Origin: an uncultured Cytophagales bacterium
GTDB lineage: Bacteria > Bacteroidota > Bacteroidia > Cytophagales > Cyclobacteriaceae
Assembly: GCA_913057175.1 (NCBI GenBank)
Contig: CAJXNP010000014.1
Coordinates: 1 to 64,000, forward strand
Direction of reading: 5' to 3'
Length of the DNA: 64,000 bases
Part shown: one piece after another, positions 1 to 8,454 of the stretch
How the letters are laid out: every line of letters starts with the position of its first letter
Position numbering within the stretch: the first letter of the stretch is position 1
The notes under the pieces: model-generated
The model's database searches: none
What the model saw: the letters and a program-made list of their open reading frames with translations, nothing else
Told to the model about the DNA's origin: nothing
Made by a program: the position numbers and the translations under genes

Positions 1-95
1 TTATGTGGATACATATGGGTTCGCAGCATAAAAATTGTAATATTTTTATTGCTTAAGTCTTAGAATACTGGCGGATCAGGATGACTTTTACATAG

Positions 96-1997
96 CTATT
101 TGGCTACATGTAGCTTTCCTCCCTGATCATAATAAATATCTCCTTTCTCCAGTAAGTTTTTTATTGCTGTCAAGAGTTCCTCACTTTTGATATTCATATT
201 TTCCTGAATGATCTCTTTCTCAGATTTTGGATTGGTTGAAATGCTTTTTTTTACTGTTTGAAGGAGAGAATCCAGATCGGTTTTTACTTTTTTCTTTTTT
301 GACAGGCAAATGTCGCATAATCCACACTCATTTTTCAGATCTTCTCCAAAATATCCACAAATCCATTTCATTCGGCATTGATCGCTCTCAAGGTACTCAA
401 GCACAGAATTGAGCTTATTTTGAGCGATCATTTTTCTTTCTTTTAATCGCCTTGTATCAAGACGTAAATTGGAAGTATCCAATCGCTGAGTCAGAAAGGT
501 GAGTTGAGGAGTATCCTTTATTTTGTCATAATAAATGATACCATTTTTGTGCAAGGATTCCAGCTTTTTGATGATTTGATAGGTTGTTGCATTCAGGTAT
601 TTGGCCAGCTGCCTTTCGGAAATACTGGCAAATTGTGCAAACGCTTCTCCACCATAAAACCTGAGCAGGCCTTTGATCAGCAAATCATAATCCTCATGTA
701 CTACCTGATACTCGTAGATCTTTTCTTTATCCGTGTTGAAAATAAATTTGGAAGGATGATAGAAGCTTTCATTCAGATCGATGTATCCTTCCTCTTTTAG
801 CTTTTGAATGGCATTGTAGACATCGCTGATGTGAAAGTTGAAATTGGATGAAAACTCGTGAATGTCGAAATCATAACTTTCCATTTCGCTGCTCCCCACT
901 GCGATTTTCAGGTAATTGGCCATCGCCTGATAGATTTTCTTGATAAAATCGGGCTCGGGATGACTTCTTTCCAGGTTTTGCTGTTGGATGATCTTATCGC
1001 TGTTTTGGAACAGAACTACCGAATAGGATAATTTTTCATCCCTTCCTGCCCTTCCTGCTTCCTGGTAGAAAGCTTCCGGAGATGAAGGGATATCATAGTG
1101 AATGACCACTCTTACATCTGATTTGTTAATTCCCATACCGAAGGCATTGGTTGCTACCATCACCCTGATCATATTGATCTGCCATTCGTCCTGTTTTCGC
1201 TGGCGGCTGTCATGACTGAGTCCGGCATGATAATAATCCGATTGAATATTGTTGTGATTTAACCAGACACTGATCTCTTTTGCGGATTTTCGGCTATTGA
1301 CATAAATAATAGCGCTTCCCGGCACCTTGCTTAATATTTCCAGTATTTTCTGGTCCTTGTCCTCCGTCTTTCTGACAGAAAGCGATAGTTTTTTGCGAAC
1401 AAAACTTCCATTAAATACATTGACCTCATGAAGGTCTAATTTTTCAATAATATCTTTTTCCACCTCGGGAGTAGCTGTTGCCGTTACCGCCAGACAAGGC
1501 ACATCAGGAATCATTTCTCTGAACTCTGTTATTTTCAGATAAGAAGGCCGGAAATCATATCCCCATTGAGAAATGCAATGAGCCTCATCGACTGCAAGAA
1601 GATTTATATTCATCTGGCTGGCGCGAACCTGGAAAATTTCCGATTGAAGCCTTTCGGGGGAAACATAAAGCAATTTTGCATCGCCATAGATGCAATTATC
1701 GAGCGTGATATCAATTTCCTTTCTCGACATACCCGAATACAAAGCATAAGCCTTGACACCCATATTTTTTAAAGCATCAACCTGGTCTTTCATCAGGGAG
1801 ATCAATGGTGTGATCACAATGCAAATCCCTTCTTTGTTAAGCGCTGGAATCTGGTAGCAAATGGACTTTCCTCCCCCTGTTGGGAGCAGGGCAAGCGTAT
1901 CTTTCTTTTGCAGGCAGCTTTGAATAATATCTTCCTGCAAAGGCCTGAAGGACTTATATCCCCAATATTGAGATAGTATTTCGAGTGGTTTATTCAA
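96..1997 (-). CDS. recQ: RecQ-family ATP-dependent DNA helicase
   Basis: A superfamily 2 DNA helicase that unwinds DNA 3' to 5' during recombination and fork repair. The 633-residue product opens with the Q-motif-like FRPLQEDII, a Walker A segment TGGGKS near residue 41 and a DEAH box (VDEAHCISQWG) near 136. Helicase motif VI (YQEAGRAGRDE) is near 315. A four-cysteine zinc cluster (C-W-I-C...CGLCDIC) lies late, around residues 545-570, after roughly 200 residues that include winged-helix-like sequence. No HRDC domain is apparent. This matches the shorter RecQ type of Bacteroidota rather than the E. coli layout, so a second, canonical RecQ may exist elsewhere. The start is a TTG codon placed where relatives begin; no in-frame ATG lies just upstream. 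It is transcribed alone on the minus strand. Confidence 0.93.
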   Translation of the reverse strand: MNKPLEILSQYWGYKSFRPLQEDIIQSCLQKKDTLALLPTGGGKSICYQIPALNKEGICIVITPLISLMKDQVDALKNMGVKAYALYSGMSRKEIDITLDNCIYGDAKLLYVSPERLQSEIFQVRASQMNINLLAVDEAHCISQWGYDFRPSYLKITEFREMIPDVPCLAVTATATPEVEKDIIEKLDLHEVNVFNGSFVRKKLSLSVRKTEDKDQKILEILSKVPGSAIIYVNSRKSAKEISVWLNHNNIQSDYYHAGLSHDSRQRKQDEWQINMIRVMVATNAFGMGINKSDVRVVIHYDIPSSPEAFYQEAGRAGRDEKLSYSVVLFQNSDKIIQQQNLERSHPEPDFIKKIYQAMANYLKIAVGSSEMESYDFDIHEFSSNFNFHISDVYNAIQKLKEEGYIDLNESFYHPSKFIFNTDKEKIYEYQVVHEDYDLLIKGLLRFYGGEAFAQFASISERQLAKYLNATTYQIIKKLESLHKNGIIYYDKIKDTPQLTFLTQRLDTSNLRLDTRRLKERKMIAQNKLNSVLEYLESDQCRMKWICGYFGEDLKNECGLCDICLSKKKKVKTDLDSLLQTVKKSISTNPKSEKEIIQENMNIKSEELLTAIKNLLEKGDIYYDQGGKLHVAK

Positions 1998-2155
1998 TTC
2001 GGAAATATAAAAAATGAATTCAAAAGGATAATATTAAGAAAACTCACTGATAAAAGTTTGATGCAATTGTTGAATTGAAACAAAAGAAACATGATTGGAA
2101 ATACAAACAAATGTTCCTGATTAGAGATGTCGAAGCCGAATGATCAATTTATTAG

Positions 2156-2671
2156 CTAATAGTCAAAATTAAAATCCTCACCGGTAATCACCTTATTCTT
2201 ATCCTCACCGTTCAATCTCAGATCAGATGAAATTCTGTCACGGGTTGGATTTCCAATCGAAAATAAAACAATCAAAACGGCGAAAATGATTCCAAAAATC
2301 TCATTTGCACATAAAAAAAGACCGCATGTAGTGATAGCCGATGCTATGAATAAAAGTAAAAATTTCCTCTCAGAAACCTTTTCATAAATGATTAGCTTTT
2401 CCTTGAGCAATTTTTCTTCTGATGCCAGACTCAGTCCACTTTTGAAGATCTTTAAGGCCATCCAAACTAATAATCCTACGGAAATGATGGTTGCTATGAT
2501 CACAATGTATTCTGACATTTCATTTACAACAGGCTGCATATCATTGTGCATGAGCTCGAGAAAAAGCCATAGAAAAAACAACAGTGGAATACCGATCGCG
2601 GCATAGGCAACGTTAATCAATTTTCTCTGGTAATCTTTACTGTTTTTATAAGGAAAATCTTTACTTTTCAT
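2156..2671 (-). CDS. Hypothetical four-helix membrane protein
   Basis: I do not recognise this 171-residue protein. Hydrophobicity suggests four membrane-spanning helices, at roughly residues 25-45, 52-72, 103-121 and 124-140. A charged loop rich in Lys and Glu lies between helices two and three, and a polar C-terminal tail ends in acidic and aromatic residues (EDFNFDY). The N-terminus is basic (MKSKDFPYKNSKDYQRK). It is divergent from the lipoprotein-like gene at 2689, only 17 bases away, so any promoters must overlap or lie inside the neighbouring gene. There is no catalytic motif, so function is unknown. An integral inner-membrane location is an inference from sequence alone. Confidence 0.65.
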   Translation of the reverse strand: MKSKDFPYKNSKDYQRKLINVAYAAIGIPLLFFLWLFLELMHNDMQPVVNEMSEYIVIIATIISVGLLVWMALKIFKSGLSLASEEKLLKEKLIIYEKVSERKFLLLFIASAITTCGLFLCANEIFGIIFAVLIVLFSIGNPTRDRISSDLRLNGEDKNKVITGEDFNFDY

Positions 2672-2688
2672 TATTAACCGGAATCTCG

Positions 2689-3315
2689 ATGCGTCAAAAA
2701 CTTAATATGCTAAAAGGCCAATTTTCAATATTGTTGCTTCTAATCTTAATAGTCGGGGCAAATTTCATCTTTTCATGCAAAAAAAGAGTCTCCCAGGAAA
2801 CAGAAGTTTCTATTTCTGCAGATTCTATTGTCACGAAATTATCAATCCTCCGCGATAGTATCGATCGGGCATGGGTAATCATGATCAATGATGATAATGA
2901 AAAACTACAATATTTGAAAAGGCTATTGGATGAGGTCTCCTATAATAATTACAACATGAACAGGTATAAAGAGCTTTCAGCGATGGTCGATGATTTGAAA
3001 GGTATGAGATATGATAGAGAAACTATGCGTAATTCGGCCCTTATCGATCAGTATGACTCGGCAACCAGTGAAGTAACGCGGCAGGTGATTGAATTTTCAA
3101 TGAATTATCCGGGATATGAAACAAATGAGCTGATGAAGGAATTGATTGAAGATATTAATTTCAAAAATGGCTATGTGTTACTTCACCGTGTTCACTATGA
3201 CATTTTTGCCGAAGAATATAATGAGTTGCTTGATGATTACTCAAATATTCCTGATAATGAGGTGGTTAGATCTGAAAAATTTCCTCTGTTTAAATTACCT
3301 CCGGATAACATTTAA
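2689..3315 (+). CDS. Hypothetical lipoprotein-like secreted protein
   Basis: This 208-residue protein has a hydrophobic N-terminal segment of about 20 residues ending at FIFSCKK, which resembles a relaxed Bacteroidota lipobox with Cys as the modified residue. The rest is charged, largely helical sequence rich in Asp, Glu, Tyr and Met, with no motif I recognise. A second possible start (MLKGQFS) lies at residue 7. The gene is divergent from the four-helix membrane protein and 124 bases upstream of the amidophosphoribosyltransferase, so it is probably its own transcription unit. Function unknown; a periplasmic or outer-membrane-anchored location is inferred from the leader. Confidence 0.65.
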   Translation: MRQKLNMLKGQFSILLLLILIVGANFIFSCKKRVSQETEVSISADSIVTKLSILRDSIDRAWVIMINDDNEKLQYLKRLLDEVSYNNYNMNRYKELSAMVDDLKGMRYDRETMRNSALIDQYDSATSEVTRQVIEFSMNYPGYETNELMKELIEDINFKNGYVLLHRVHYDIFAEEYNELLDDYSNIPDNEVVRSEKFPLFKLPPDNI

Positions 3316-3439
3316 TGTTACAGTTGAGCTTAAACAATTGGGTTGCCTTCAACGTTTTACTTATTTGTTGTTTGTATATTCAGAAATAGTTTGAAGAGCA
3401 CAGTATTAAGTATTAATTTTACACTTTCAAAACCTGAAG

Positions 3440-5326
3440 ATGAGCGATGTTATAAAGCATGAATGTGGGATTGCGTTGATCAGATTGCGGAAACCACTTC
3501 AGTATTTTATCGATAAGTATGGCACCCCAACTTACGGTATGAACAAGTTGTATCTTCTTATGGAGAAGCAACACAACAGGGGGCAGGACGGTGCAGGTGT
3601 GGTAAATATTAAAATCGACAATCCTCCGGGAGTACGCTACATCAGCAGGTACAGGTCAATAGACAGTCGACCGATTGCAAAGATTTTCAACAAGATTTCC
3701 AAGAAATACAAGAAAGCCTACAAAAAGGATCATAAGAAGTTTTATGATGCTAAATGGCTGAAAGAAAACGTGGCTTTTACCGGTGAAGTCTGGCTGGGAC
3801 ACCTTAGGTATGGTACCCATGGTGTGAATAACCTAGAAGCTTGTCACCCAATGTTGCGTCAGAATAACTGGAGAAGTCGTAACCTGGCCGTTGCCGGAAA
3901 CTTTAACATGACCAATGTGGATGACTTGTTTGATATCCTGATCAAATTAGGTCAGCATCCGAAAGAAAAGGCAGATACCGTTACGGTTATGGAAAAGATC
4001 GGTCATTTTCTCGACCTGGAAAACCAGGATATTTTTGATAGCCTGAAAGACAAATATTCAAATCAGGAAATTACCGAAATCATTGAAAATGAGTTGGACC
4101 TTGGCCGGGTTTTGCAAAGAAGCTGTAAAGATTTTGATGGTGGATATGCCATGGCAGGTTTGACGGGATACGGCGCATCTTTTGTTGTAAGGGATCCATC
4201 TGGTATTCGTCCGGCATATTATTATATTGATGATGAGGTGTTGGTTGTGGCTTCTGAAAAACCAGCTATTAAGACAGCATTTGATATTGATTTTAATGAG
4301 ATAAAGGAAATCAAGCCAGGATATGGTTTGATTACCAATAAAGCAGGTGATTTCAAAGAAGTTAAGATCCTGGAACCTCTTGAAAAGAAATCCTGCAGCT
4401 TTGAAAGAATATACTTCAGCAGGGGATCTGATCCTGATATCTATAATGAAAGGAAAAAACTTGGCAAACTCTTAATTCCGCAGATTCTCGAGTCAGTTAA
4501 ATTTGATTTAAAGAATACTGTTTTCTCCTATATTCCTAATACTGCCGAAACAGCATTTTTGGGAATGATCTCCGGTTTGGAAGATTATCTCAGCCAGAGA
4601 AGGAAGGATTTTATCATTGAGAATAAGCCGACACTGGAAAAAGTTGAAGATCTGCTTGACTTTAGGCCAAGAATCGAAAAGCTGGTTTCGAAAGATGTAA
4701 AAATGAGGACTTTCATTACCGACGATGAGCATCGGGATGATTTGGTTGCTCACGTTTACGATACCACCTATGAAGTAGTTCGAAAGGGAAGGGATACGAT
4801 TGTTGTGCTGGATGATTCGATTGTAAGAGGTACAACACTAGAAAAAAGTATTCTGAAATTGCTGGATAAAACAGGAGCACGAAAGGTTGTAATTGTTTCT
4901 TCTGCTCCACAAATACGGTTTCCGGATTGTTATGGGATCGATATGTCAAGAATGAAGGATTTTGTAGCTTTTAGAGCGGTATTGGAACTGCTGAAAGACA
5001 CGAATCAGGAAGATCTTCTGGATGAAGTTTATCAGAAATGTATTGCTTCGATTGCACAGAAAAAGGTTCCTAACTATGTAAAAGAGCTTTACGATCCGTT
5101 TACTTATGATCAGGTATCCAAAAAGATCTCTGAAATTGTTACCCCGGAAAACATGAAAGCTGAAGTGGAAGTCATTTACCAAACAGTTGAAAACCTTCAC
5201 AAAGCATGTCCCAATCACTTGGGAGACTGGTATTTTACTGGAAATTATCCTACTCCCGGCGGCAATATTGTAGTTAATAAAGCTTTTGTAAACTACATGG
5301 AAGGAAAACTGGTGAGGGCGTATTAA
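3440..5326 (+). CDS. purF: Amidophosphoribosyltransferase (PurF-type), long Bacteroidota form
   Basis: PurF catalyses the first step of purine synthesis, making phosphoribosylamine from PRPP and glutamine-derived ammonia. The class II glutaminase begins at Cys9 (HECGIALI), so an eight-residue leader would need removal to expose the nucleophile, as in propeptide-bearing PurF enzymes. NRGQDGAG (residues 46-53) and GHLRYGTHG (120-128) are conserved glutaminase motifs. The usual HNGNLTN loop reads GNFNMTN (153-159). The PRPP-binding loop VVLDDSIVRGTT (455-466) is intact and is followed by SAPQIRFPDCYGID. At 628 residues it is well above the 470-510 of standard PurF, with Lys-rich insertions near residues 85-105. 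It could be the only PurF or a paralogue; the window cannot decide. It stands alone, convergent with ung. Confidence 0.85.
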   Translation: MSDVIKHECGIALIRLRKPLQYFIDKYGTPTYGMNKLYLLMEKQHNRGQDGAGVVNIKIDNPPGVRYISRYRSIDSRPIAKIFNKISKKYKKAYKKDHKKFYDAKWLKENVAFTGEVWLGHLRYGTHGVNNLEACHPMLRQNNWRSRNLAVAGNFNMTNVDDLFDILIKLGQHPKEKADTVTVMEKIGHFLDLENQDIFDSLKDKYSNQEITEIIENELDLGRVLQRSCKDFDGGYAMAGLTGYGASFVVRDPSGIRPAYYYIDDEVLVVASEKPAIKTAFDIDFNEIKEIKPGYGLITNKAGDFKEVKILEPLEKKSCSFERIYFSRGSDPDIYNERKKLGKLLIPQILESVKFDLKNTVFSYIPNTAETAFLGMISGLEDYLSQRRKDFIIENKPTLEKVEDLLDFRPRIEKLVSKDVKMRTFITDDEHRDDLVAHVYDTTYEVVRKGRDTIVVLDDSIVRGTTLEKSILKLLDKTGARKVVIVSSAPQIRFPDCYGIDMSRMKDFVAFRAVLELLKDTNQEDLLDEVYQKCIASIAQKKVPNYVKELYDPFTYDQVSKKISEIVTPENMKAEVEVIYQTVENLHKACPNHLGDWYFTGNYPTPGGNIVVNKAFVNYMEGKLVRAY

Positions 5327-5333
5327 GCGGGGG

Positions 5334-5469
5334 GACCGAAGCGGGAAGCTGGAAGTTTGTAAATGTGCAGATAGGTTTTGAAGTTTCTAAGTTTCTCTAC
5401 TTTGAAGATTTTGTTGCTGATTACCGTTCCAATCTTAGGTCTTTTCTCTTCCAACTTCAGGCTTCCGTC
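5334..5469. repeat. Imperfect 22-bp inverted repeat flanking about 92 bp
   Basis: Bases 5334-5355 (GACCGAAGCGGGAAGCTGGA plus AG) and 5448-5469 are inverted copies that match at about 18 of 22 positions. Between them lies low-complexity DNA with repeated GTTT and TCTAAGTTTCT units. The element fills nearly the whole gap between the convergent purF-like and ung genes. It resembles a short dispersed palindromic element rather than a simple terminator, because the spacer is long and no T-run follows either arm. Confidence 0.5.
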
Positions 5470-5475
5470 TTCCCA

Positions 5476-6138
5476 CTACCAATCTATTTCTTTTTCCCCT
5501 CTGCTTTTTAGATATTCATTGGTCTTGGAAAAATGTTTGCATCCAAAAAAACCACGATTTGCTGCAAATGGAGAGGGGTGAGCGGATTTCATTACCAAAT
5601 GTTTACTTTCATCAATAACTTCTCCTTTTCTCTGTGCATAGGCCCCCCAAAGTAGGAAAACGATCCCTTCCTTTTGCTTGGAAATGGTTTTGATAACCGA
5701 GTCGGTAAACTCTTCCCATCCCTTATTTTGATGTGAGCCTGGGCTATGAGCCTTGACGGTAAGTGTTGCATTGAGTAACAAGACTCCCTGATCAGCCCAT
5801 CTCTCCAGGTTTCCGCTAGTAGGAATATCTTTTCCTATATCACTTTTGATTTCCTTAAAAATGTTGATCAATGAAGGAGGCATGGGGACGTTGTCAGCTA
5901 CGGAAAAACATAATCCGTTTGCTTGCCCAGGTCCATGATAGGGATCCTGACCAAGGATTACAACCTTGAGATTGTCAAAAGTGCAATGCTCAAATGCAGA
6001 AAAGATCTTTTTTCCTGGTGGGTAAATTTTTGAGTTTTTGTATTCTTCCCGAACAAACCCAGCTAAATTCTGAAAATAGGGCTTAGTAAATTCATCAATG
6101 AGTTTTTCCTTCCAGGAATCTTCAATTTTAACATCCAT
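5476..6138 (-). CDS. ung: Uracil-DNA glycosylase (family 1)
   Basis: Removes uracil from DNA to start base excision repair. The 220-residue protein has the water-activating motif GQDPYHGPGQANGL (residues 63-76, catalytic Asp65). The second signature, HPSPFAANRGFFGCKHF, begins at His187 and holds the catalytic His and the minor-groove loop. Length and motif spacing fit the standard family 1 enzyme. The ATG start is followed by the typical short polar N-terminus. It is monocistronic on the minus strand, convergent with the upstream purF-like gene, with a putative repeat element between their 3' ends. Confidence 0.97.
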   Translation of the reverse strand: MDVKIEDSWKEKLIDEFTKPYFQNLAGFVREEYKNSKIYPPGKKIFSAFEHCTFDNLKVVILGQDPYHGPGQANGLCFSVADNVPMPPSLINIFKEIKSDIGKDIPTSGNLERWADQGVLLLNATLTVKAHSPGSHQNKGWEEFTDSVIKTISKQKEGIVFLLWGAYAQRKGEVIDESKHLVMKSAHPSPFAANRGFFGCKHFSKTNEYLKSRGEKEIDW

Positions 6139-6309
6139 TTTTCGAGGTTATATTGTTGAATAAAAAAAGAGAATTTTTTGTTCGAAAAGTTACCTCAGAC
6201 TTAAAAACATTGCAATTATAAAATTAATTGTGATGTTTACGTAAACTTTATACGAAAAGAGATAACAATTTTAGTTAAATTAGAAGTCTTTAATCAAGAT
6301 TTGCGCGTG

Positions 6310-6696
6310 ATGGTTACAGAAATAACGAGTGGTATAAAGGTGAGTGTGGAGACGGAATATCAACCTTCATATTCCAGTCCGGCGCAATATCATTTTGTTT
6401 TTACCTACAGAATCACCATAGAAAATTTAGGAGATAGTACCATAAAACTGTTGAGAAGGCATTGGTATATCCATGATGCGTGCAAAACAGTGCGTGAAGT
6501 AGAAGGCGAGGGGGTTGTTGGCGTACAGCCTGTTTTGGAACCCGGTCAATCACATCAATATGTTTCAGGTTGCAACCTGAAATCGGGCCTGGGAAAGATG
6601 TATGGTACTTATCTGATGGAAAGAGTAATGGATGGCAAGAAGTTCAGAGTAATCATTCCCGAATTTAATATGGTCGTCCCATATAAGCTCAATTAA
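6310..6696 (+). CDS. apaG: ApaG family protein (Co2+/Mg2+ efflux-associated)
   Basis: A 128-residue single-domain ApaG protein. The family is a fibronectin-III-like beta sandwich linked to divalent-cation resistance in enterobacteria; its biochemical role is not settled. Recognisable family sequence includes the opening MVTEITSGIKVSVETEYQ, the YRITIENLG strand, LLRRHWYIHDA, and the glycine-rich GEGVVGVQPVLEPGQ. I chose the ATG at 6310 because it matches the family N-terminus; a TTG (6301) and GTG (6307) lie just upstream in frame. It is a single gene, followed by a possible hairpin terminator near 6716. Confidence 0.93.
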   Translation: MVTEITSGIKVSVETEYQPSYSSPAQYHFVFTYRITIENLGDSTIKLLRRHWYIHDACKTVREVEGEGVVGVQPVLEPGQSHQYVSGCNLKSGLGKMYGTYLMERVMDGKKFRVIIPEFNMVVPYKLN

Positions 6697-6715
6697 GTTA
6701 ATTTATTAGTACTCA

Positions 6716-6746
6716 GAGCAGAACGAACCCAATTTTGCTCATTTTT
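6716..6746 (+). terminator. Possible terminator after apaG
   Basis: An eight-base-pair stem (GAGCAGAA with TTTTGCTC, one G-U pair) closes a nine-base loop and is followed by ATTTTT. It lies 20 bases after the apaG stop. The stem is modest in GC, so strength is uncertain. Confidence 0.45.
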
Positions 6747-6805
6747 CTTACACGTTTTTTTGGAACCACGCTAATCAGGATTCCTGTCTGACCATTTTTA
6801 TTAGA

Positions 6806-6813
6806 TAAATTTG
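6806..6813 (+). promoter_or_regulatory. Putative -7 box upstream of the envelope operon
   Basis: TAAATTTG matches the Bacteroidota -7 consensus TAnnTTTG and lies 30 bases before the lipoprotein start at 6844. No good TTTG -33 element is seen at the expected spacing, so this is a tentative call. Confidence 0.4.
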
Positions 6814-6843
6814 CACAGTAAAGTGTGAAGGAATTTTTATTGA

Positions 6844-8454
6844 ATGAGGCGAACTAACTTAAATCTTTTTTTTGGAGCTATTATTTTTTTATTGTCTTCC
6901 TGCTTCAACGAGGAGGATTATAATTTTAGCAAGATAGCCGAAGTAGAATGGGATCCATCGTATGCATTCAAGGTAATGCATGGAGAACTATTCCTGGAGG
7001 ATTTTGATGATGATCTCGATGGATTCGAAATCAAATCCTATCCGGATGGTTTGCTGTACATGCATTATGAGAGCTACAATGAATCCGATGATATTTCTAC
7101 ATTGATTGAATTTCCGGAGGTAGAAATAGAAACCGGTCTCAAATCCCTGATCGGTTTATCTGGTAACTTGAAAAAGGAGATTACAATTATCGATCGGACA
7201 ATCACAGTCGATATGAAAATCAAAGGGGCCAAGCTTGATTCGGTATTTTTTGACAGCTTTGACCTCAATGTTCTTGTTGGTTCGACGGTTAACCTGGCAT
7301 ATGAAGTAAGTCTGGATTTTCCCACACTATTGGTTGATGGTGTTCCTCTTAGTAAGAAATACACCCGCCAAATGAATGAACCGAATATCATCGAGGATTT
7401 CAATCATCTCACAAATTTCCTGGCTGTATTGGATCAGGCAGATATACCTTATAACAGGTTTCCGGTTCACATTACGATGAAACTGCTTCCTGCAAATAAC
7501 ATTACCATCACTACGGATGATATTTTTGTCTTCAAGCTGGAAATCACAAACCAGGATTTTGGATGGGTAAAAGGATATTTTATCCCTGATTCAAGAATAG
7601 TTTCGGATAAAGAGCTTCACGTAAAAATATTTGAGAACAATTTTAAAGGAGATTATTCCCTGGCAGGGACTCTTATGACCTATGAGATAGGGAATGATTT
7701 TGGAGTTCCCATAAAGCTTGTATTCAATAAATTAGAAACAGCAAATTCAGAAGGAGAGACCCTCCCCATAGAATTAAATCCTCCCAGCCCATTCGAAATT
7801 AAGTCCCCGGCCAGGTTGGGAGAAACTGCTTACTCAACTATTCAGATTACCAATGCTGCTGATATTTTCAATTTTAGACCCAATACTTTTAAATACAATA
7901 TTGAGGCTTTTATCAATGATGGATATTCGGCAGGAAGAAATTTTTTGGCTGACACGAGTAAGGCAAGGATAAAATTTATTGCAGAAGTTCCATTTTGGGG
8001 ACACTCAGGAAGTATTTTGTTGAGGGATACAGTTCAGCTCAACATGGGAAATCTTGAAAGTGATGGAATCGAGATCGGAACGGAGTCGGCTCACTTGAAA
8101 ACCCGTGTGATCAACGGCTACCCGGCAGATGTGGCCATTCAGGGAATTTTGCTAAATGAAAACTTTCAATACATCGACTCTTTGTTAACAGCTGAACAAT
8201 CGGTCATCGTTCGGTCGTCATTGACGAATGATACCGGGATAATAGAGGATGGGGTTTTTGATGAGATTATTGAGTTGGATAGTGATAAAATGGATGCATT
8301 ATTCGATGCAAAGTATATGATAATTTTGGCAGTATTGAACACCTATACAGATTCGGATGGAACACGACCACAGGTTAAGTTTTTTGATACAGGTTCTATC
8401 AAAGTTGATATGGGATTGCAGACGGATTTGAATGTAACGGTTAAACCAAATTGA
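6844..8454 (+). CDS. Large putative lipoprotein, first gene of an envelope operon
   Basis: A 536-residue protein with a short hydrophobic leader and lipobox LLSSC, placing the lipidated Cys at residue 20. The mature part is predicted to be mostly beta strand, with many alternating hydrophobic/polar stretches and repeated Asp/Glu-rich turns. I see no enzyme motif and do not recognise a named family. Its stop codon overlaps the TTG start proposed for the DUF5723 gene, and that gene sits five bases before a PD40-OmpA gene. The three therefore look co-transcribed, and I infer a role in an outer-membrane assembly or surface structure. Confidence 0.75.
   Translation: MRRTNLNLFFGAIIFLLSSCFNEEDYNFSKIAEVEWDPSYAFKVMHGELFLEDFDDDLDGFEIKSYPDGLLYMHYESYNESDDISTLIEFPEVEIETGLKSLIGLSGNLKKEITIIDRTITVDMKIKGAKLDSVFFDSFDLNVLVGSTVNLAYEVSLDFPTLLVDGVPLSKKYTRQMNEPNIIEDFNHLTNFLAVLDQADIPYNRFPVHITMKLLPANNITITTDDIFVFKLEITNQDFGWVKGYFIPDSRIVSDKELHVKIFENNFKGDYSLAGTLMTYEIGNDFGVPIKLVFNKLETANSEGETLPIELNPPSPFEIKSPARLGETAYSTIQITNAADIFNFRPNTFKYNIEAFINDGYSAGRNFLADTSKARIKFIAEVPFWGHSGSILLRDTVQLNMGNLESDGIEIGTESAHLKTRVINGYPADVAIQGILLNENFQYIDSLLTAEQSVIVRSSLTNDTGIIEDGVFDEIIELDSDKMDALFDAKYMIILAVLNTYTDSDGTRPQVKFFDTGSIKVDMGLQTDLNVTVKPN

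Noticed and set aside
3146-3394. 82-codon plus-strand frame overlapping the lipoprotein-like gene
   Set aside because: Mostly inside a better frame; the extension past its stop has no homology-like features.
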